Positions 18,777 to 22,666 of a DNA stretch of 22,666 bases are shown here, piece by piece (within the stretch, counting starts at the first letter, position 1; the number at the start of each line of letters is the position of its first letter). Source of the DNA: a virus; IMG/VR virus record IMGVR_UViG_3300009168_000123, positions 1 to 22,666 of that record; one strand, written 5' to 3'. Position numbers and translations under genes: made by a program. The notes beneath the pieces are model-generated. The model worked only from the letters and a program-made list of their open reading frames with translations. It was not told the DNA's origin and ran no database searches.

Positions 18777-20034
18777 GTCGACCCACAAGGACCGCAAGCA
18801 CACCCAGTGGAGCGCCTCGTCCACCGAGCGCAACTGGTTGTGTCCCGGCAATCTGGCGCTGATACAGGACATCCTGCCGCGTCCAGAGGGCAAGGCAGCC
18901 GCATGGGGGACCGCCTGCCACGAAGTGGCTGAGATGCTGCTGTCCAAAGGCAAGAAGGTTGTCGTTATCGGCGATGCCATCGAGACGGATCGTTTTACCT
19001 TCGTGATCGACCAGGAAATGATGGATGTGGCGTGGGTGTACGTCGACTACATCCGCGACCAGTTGAAGAAAGGCTTCGACCTCTACGCCGTCGAGAAGAA
19101 GTTCGCGCTCGACGACATGAACCTACCCATCGACATAGGCGGCACCGCAGACGCGGTGCTCTATCACCCGCATGAGAAGCACCTGGAGATCGTCGACCTG
19201 AAGACCGGCAAGGGCGGCTTCGTCCATGCCAAGGGCAACCCACAGGAACGCCTCTATGCACTGGGTGTGCTGGTCAGCATCGACCCGCCCATCGACGTGC
19301 ATACGGTCACCACGACCATCGTCCAGCCGCGCTACGCCGACAAGGACGGCGATGTTGTCCGTTCCGAGACAATGAACGTGTCCGACCTGGTCGACTGGAC
19401 CATCGACCTGGTGCCGCGCGTCATCATGGCGGCGGAGGCGCTCAAGACCTATGAGAGAGCGCGGACCAACAGCGCACTGCTCGACGACTGGGTCGGCAGT
19501 TATCTCACCCCCGGTGAGGTCCAGTGTCAGTGGTGCCCGGCAGCCGGTGGCTGCCCGGCGCTGCGCAAGCGGGCGCTGCAGATCGCCATGGACGACAACC
19601 TTCTGCTGAAGTCCAACACTTTCACCGAAAATACCGTCGAGATGGTGGAACAAGACCTCGACGGCATGGAAATCCTGGAAGCGTGGATCCGTGAGCGGCG
19701 TGCGCTGGCTCACGAAATGGCTGTCCAGGGCCTGAAGTTCGATCACTATTCGTTGGTCGAGAAGCATGGCCACCGGAAGTTCTCCGGTGCCACCGAGCAG
19801 GCGGTCGTAGACGCTATCAAGCAGAGGATTCCGATCCTCGACGAGAACCTCTACGACCGCAAACTCAAGTCACCGGCTGGCCTTGAGAGGGCCATCGGCA
19901 AGACCGCCGTCGAGACGTTCCTCGACGACATCATAGTCAAGCCCATGATCGGGACTGACCTTATCCGCAACAAGAACACCGGAGGCCGCGACATGGCGAA
20001 GACCATTCGCGATTTCCTAGAAGGAGACGACTAA
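18769..20034 (+). CDS. DUF2800-type PD-(D/E)XK nuclease with Fe-S cysteines
   Basis: 421 residues from the ATG at 18769 (GGAGG upstream). It matches the Cas4/AddB-like exonuclease plan found in phage DUF2800 proteins: SASSTERNWLCPGNLAL with Cys25, WGTACHEVAE (about 46-55), the nuclease core IGGTADAVLYHP then EIVDLKTGKGG (D-x-K near 142-146), QERLYALG (about 158-165), and a C-terminal C-x2-C-x5-C (CQWCPAAGGC, about 253-262). The four Cys residues are the usual 4Fe-4S ligands in this group. It likely resects DNA ends for recombination together with the following ssDNA-binding-type protein. The next gene starts 1 nt after its stop. Confidence 0.85.
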   Translation: MAKSTHKDRKHTQWSASSTERNWLCPGNLALIQDILPRPEGKAAAWGTACHEVAEMLLSKGKKVVVIGDAIETDRFTFVIDQEMMDVAWVYVDYIRDQLKKGFDLYAVEKKFALDDMNLPIDIGGTADAVLYHPHEKHLEIVDLKTGKGGFVHAKGNPQERLYALGVLVSIDPPIDVHTVTTTIVQPRYADKDGDVVRSETMNVSDLVDWTIDLVPRVIMAAEALKTYERARTNSALLDDWVGSYLTPGEVQCQWCPAAGGCPALRKRALQIAMDDNLLLKSNTFTENTVEMVEQDLDGMEILEAWIRERRALAHEMAVQGLKFDHYSLVEKHGHRKFSGATEQAVVDAIKQRIPILDENLYDRKLKSPAGLERAIGKTAVETFLDDIIVKPMIGTDLIRNKNTGGRDMAKTIRDFLEGDD

Positions 20035-20035
20035 C

Positions 20036-20620
20036 ATGGCACAAGCTAACAGTGGTGAGTTTCGCTCACCGGACTGCACGCTAGCATTCAGCGACGGGCT
20101 GTTCGAACTGAAATCGGTCGACGGCAAGAAGTTCAATTACGGCTGCACGCTAATCTTCGATAACCAGCATAAGAAGTTCATGCAGGACAAGGTTCGCCTC
20201 GTCGTCGGCATGAAGTGGGGCGACAAAGGCCAGGCCCTGCTCGACAAGGGCTTCATCAAAAGCCCGATCCTGGCTGGTGACGGCCCGTCAGCCCACAACA
20301 AGACGACCGGCGACCTCTACAACGGTTTCGGTCCGGACGTGTTCTTCATCCGCGCGAACGCACAAGAGGACGCCAAGCCGCACGTCTACTTCCGCTCCAA
20401 GCACGTCCAGGCCGACAAGGAGGAAATCTATTCCGGCTGCATCGGCTTCGCCGTGCTCAACGCCTACACCTGGGAAAACCAGTCTGGCGGCAATGGAGTT
20501 TCGTTCGGTATCCGGGCGTTCCAGAAGCTGCGCGAGGGCGATGCTCTCGGTGGCCGCGCGCCGTTCAATCCAGACAAGTGGATTGTCGAGTTGAACGACG
20601 AGGAGGACGTGCTGTCATGA
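20036..20620 (+). CDS. DUF2815-type ssDNA-binding protein
   Basis: 194 residues from the ATG at 20036, with AAGGAGA 8 nt upstream. The order nuclease (DUF2800) then DUF2815 is a recurrent phage pair. DUF2815 proteins have an OB-fold akin to T7 gp2.5-type ssDNA-binding proteins. Here the strands SPDCTLAFSDGLFELKSV, YGCTLIFDNQHKKF, VFFIRANAQEDAKPHVYF and SGCIGFAVLNAYTWENQSG are visible, with an acidic C-terminal tail (VELNDEEDVLS), the typical partner-binding tail of phage SSBs. It should coat ssDNA at the fork and during recombination. Function is inferred from family and neighbours. Confidence 0.82.
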   Translation: MAQANSGEFRSPDCTLAFSDGLFELKSVDGKKFNYGCTLIFDNQHKKFMQDKVRLVVGMKWGDKGQALLDKGFIKSPILAGDGPSAHNKTTGDLYNGFGPDVFFIRANAQEDAKPHVYFRSKHVQADKEEIYSGCIGFAVLNAYTWENQSGGNGVSFGIRAFQKLREGDALGGRAPFNPDKWIVELNDEEDVLS

Positions 20621-20886
20621 CCGACCTGGAACAGGCAATCAATGACGCCGTCGAGGATGACTTCACCGAAGACAACCTCAAGCCGTTTCCCATCCCGAAG
20701 ACCAATGGCTCGCGCACCGTGCCATCGGTGGCCGAGCAGTTGCTCACCGTCGCCGCGACGATCAAGGACATCCACGGTGAAATCGACGCCATGCAGGCCG
20801 ACTTCAAGAAGCGCCTGATGGACCTCAACGAGGAGGTCGACAGGCGTCTGATGGCGATCCGCAAGAACATGGGGTCACGGGCATGA
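20617..20886 (+). CDS. Hypothetical 89-aa coiled-coil protein
   Basis: 89 residues from the ATG at 20617, ATGA-coupled to the SSB gene. An acidic N-terminus (DLEQAINDAVEDDFTED) leads to a long helix (about 41-86) rich in charged residues (EIDAMQADFKKRLMDLNEEV, DRRLMAIRKNM) that looks like a coiled coil. No family recognised. It overlaps the following gene (ATGA). It may act as an oligomerising accessory in the replication operon, but this is a guess. Confidence 0.68.
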   Translation: MTDLEQAINDAVEDDFTEDNLKPFPIPKTNGSRTVPSVAEQLLTVAATIKDIHGEIDAMQADFKKRLMDLNEEVDRRLMAIRKNMGSRA

Positions 20887-21416
20887 CCAAGCGGGCGGCG
20901 GGTAAGTTCAAGGTTGTACCGAACCAGTACTATCCGACGCCCGGCAAAGCGATTGACCCCCTGATCATGTTCTTACAGGAAATGGGGGTTAAGACCTTTG
21001 TCGAGCCGTGCTACGGCAAGGGGCACATCGTCGACTATCTTGAATCACAAGGGTTCAAGTGCGTCAGGAAAGGCGACATCGAAGAGGGCGAAGACGCACG
21101 GGACTGGAAACAGGCCGACTTTGTCGGAGCCGATGTGTGCATTACCAACACACCGTGGTCGAACGACCTGATGCAGGAAATCATGTGGGCGCAGACCCAA
21201 CACGTTCCTGGCTGGTTCCTGATAAACAGCGACTGGATATTCACCAAGCAGTCCGCCAAAATCATGTGGGAGCGGTGCACCGACATCGTGCCAATTGGCA
21301 GGGTTAAGTGGTTCGACAACAAAGTCGGCTTCGACAACTGCACCTGGGTCCGCATGACCGCTTTCAAGCAGCCCGACCAATTCATCGAGTTCTGGCCGTT
21401 CCCGGTGAAGTCTTGA
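20883..21416 (+). CDS. Methyltransferase-like protein with NTPW motif
   Basis: 177 residues from the ATG at 20883. It resembles small phage DNA-adenine methyltransferases: YYPTPGKAIDPLI near the start, SAM-site motif FVEPCYGKGHIVDYL (about 39-53), VRKGDIEEGED, then ITNTPWSNDLMQEIM (about 87-101) at the place of the catalytic [DNS]PP[YFW]. Here the tetrad is NTPW, with Thr for the first Pro. The rest has FLINSDWIF and RVKWFDNKVGFDNCTWVRM. It may modify phage DNA against restriction, or be a degenerate or specialised relative. It overlaps the polymerase start. Confidence 0.62.
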   Translation: MTKRAAGKFKVVPNQYYPTPGKAIDPLIMFLQEMGVKTFVEPCYGKGHIVDYLESQGFKCVRKGDIEEGEDARDWKQADFVGADVCITNTPWSNDLMQEIMWAQTQHVPGWFLINSDWIFTKQSAKIMWERCTDIVPIGRVKWFDNKVGFDNCTWVRMTAFKQPDQFIEFWPFPVKS

Positions 21417-22666
21417 TCCTCAGCATCGACCTCGAAACACGCTCCCCCGCCGACCTCAAGAAGGCGGGGGCGTACCGCTATTTCGAGCATCCGTACACCG
21501 AGATTCTGTGTGCCTGCTGGGCCATCGATGACGGACCGGTCCACCAGTGGTTTCCCAGTGACGGCATTCCGGAGGAACTGGCCTGGGCGGTGGTTTCACG
21601 TGAAACACAGATATCCGGCTGGAACGTCAACTTCGAGCGCCAGGGTTGGAACCGGATCCTCGGCCCCATACACGGCTGGCCTGTGCCTCGCCTGGAGCAG
21701 TACCGCGACACCGCAGCACAGTCCGCCGCCCAGTCGCTGCCGCGCAGCCTGGAGAAGGCTGCCGCGGCCTTGGCTATGCCAGAGAGGAAAGACCTCGCCG
21801 GACACAAGCTGATGATGTCGATGGCGCGACCAAGGAAGCGCAGGACAGGCGAGGCGTACCAGACCCATTACTGGAACGAAGGCGACCTGAACCGCCTCGC
21901 CGACTACTGCGCACAGGATGTCATCGTCGAGCGCGCCATCCGCGACAAGCTGCGCCCACTCTCGCCGGAAGAATTTGAGCTTTGGCGCTTTGACCAATTG
22001 ATAAACGACCGGGGCATTACGCTCGACCTGGAGTTGGTCGACGACATGCTGGCGGTGGTCGAGAAGCACATGGAGACGGTCAACGCACAGATGGCGGATA
22101 TCACTGGCGGCGCCGTTACCGCCTGCACGCAGACACCCAGTCTCAAGGTGTGGATGGCCGAGCAGGGTTTCGTCGCAACGTCGCTTGCCAAGGGCGTCAT
22201 CGGCGACGTGATGGCGCGTGAAAAACTGCCAAAGGTCCAGCGGGCACTAGACCTTTGGCAGGAGGCCAGCAGGGCGTCCGTCAACAAGCTCAAGGCAGCG
22301 AAGACCTGTGTCGGTGGCGATGGGCGTGCGCGTGGGCTGCTGCTCTTCCACGGGGCCAATACGGGGCGCTGGAGCGGTCAGCTATTGCAGCCGCAGAATC
22401 TGCCGCGTGGGTCCGGGACCACCGGCACCATCGACGTTGCCATCGACATGGTCCGCTATCGCGATCCAGCCCTGCTGACTTTTATGTACGATTCACCGCT
22501 GACGGTCATTTCCGACTGCCTTCGCGGTATCATGTGCGCCGCTCCCGGTAGGCAACTGATCGCCGGTGACTTCACCTCCGTCGAGGCTCGCATCACCGCC
22601 TGGCTCGCCGGTGCTTCCGAGAAAATCGATCAGTTCATCCGACAGGATCGTGGCGATGGACCGGAG
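21413..22666 (+). CDS. Family A DNA polymerase with 3'-5' exonuclease, partial
   Basis: The frame starts with TTG at 21413, overlapping the previous TGA (TTGA), and is open to the window edge (418 residues visible). Exonuclease motifs: ExoI LSIDLETRS (3-11), ExoII GWNVNFERQGW with Glu in place of the classic Asp (common in phage polymerases of this type), ExoIII DYCAQDVIVER near 163-173. The polymerase part begins with LLLFHGANTGRWSGQLLQPQNLPRG (quoted in order), DCLRGIMCAAPGRQL and motif A, AGDFTSVEARITAWLAG. Motifs B and C lie beyond the window. It is the phage replicative polymerase, and translation is probably coupled because TTG is a weak start. Confidence 0.9.
   Translation, partial: MILSIDLETRSPADLKKAGAYRYFEHPYTEILCACWAIDDGPVHQWFPSDGIPEELAWAVVSRETQISGWNVNFERQGWNRILGPIHGWPVPRLEQYRDTAAQSAAQSLPRSLEKAAAALAMPERKDLAGHKLMMSMARPRKRRTGEAYQTHYWNEGDLNRLADYCAQDVIVERAIRDKLRPLSPEEFELWRFDQLINDRGITLDLELVDDMLAVVEKHMETVNAQMADITGGAVTACTQTPSLKVWMAEQGFVATSLAKGVIGDVMAREKLPKVQRALDLWQEASRASVNKLKAAKTCVGGDGRARGLLLFHGANTGRWSGQLLQPQNLPRGSGTTGTIDVAIDMVRYRDPALLTFMYDSPLTVISDCLRGIMCAAPGRQLIAGDFTSVEARITAWLAGASEKIDQFIRQDRGDGPE

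Overview
The window is part of a GC-rich tailed double-stranded DNA phage or prophage. It carries a large terminase, a portal, a lysis module, a replisome and a family A DNA polymerase, tightly packed with ATGA-type overlaps. I see no integrase, tRNA, rRNA, insertion sequence or CRISPR array. The overall gene style (AEP primase-helicase fusion, DUF2800/DUF2815-type pair, Acb2-like protein) would suit a phage of an alphaproteobacterium or similar high-GC Gram-negative host. That host guess is an inference only.

Layout. (1) 1-8198, minus strand: packaging, virion and lysis genes, read right to left. The order is a small KPFG-repeat protein, an Acb2-like anti-CBASS candidate, a 27-aa membrane peptide, a GH19-like endolysin, a 31-aa membrane peptide, small and large terminase, two Pro/Gly-rich proteins, the portal, a 53-aa Gly-rich protein and several virion-type proteins, ending in a gene cut by the window edge. 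(2) 8199-8263: divergent intergenic region. (3) 8264-8956, plus strand: an unknown protein, an HTH regulator and a KTSC-domain protein. (4) 8957-9673: about 700 bp without a convincing gene. It holds a 21-bp tandem repeat with CCGTTAC boxes, then a large inverted repeat, helically phased GCGGCGCA iterons and an AT-rich stretch, together resembling a replication origin. (5) 9674-13418: a cluster of twelve small unknown genes and one 269-aa gene, closed by a strong intrinsic terminator. (6) 13455-22666, plus strand: AEP primase-helicase, small genes, RusA resolvase, SNF2-type helicase, Cas4/AddB-like nuclease, ssDNA-binding-type protein, methyltransferase-like protein and DNA polymerase (cut by the right edge).

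The outstanding feature is in region 5. Five of the gene junctions carry a complete type II hammerhead ribozyme (9916-9974, 10188-10241, 10510-10563, 11170-11225, 12054-12109). Each has the full catalytic core, an A15.1-U16.1 pair, cytosine at the cleavage site and compensatory changes in its stems. Each begins at or within 2 nt of the upstream stop codon and is followed by the same ribosome-binding leader containing AGGCCAC. If active, they would cut one long transcript into separate mRNAs, each starting with the stem I hairpin (5'-OH) and ending with the stem III hairpin (2',3'-cyclic phosphate). The genes therefore look like ribozyme-separated cassettes.
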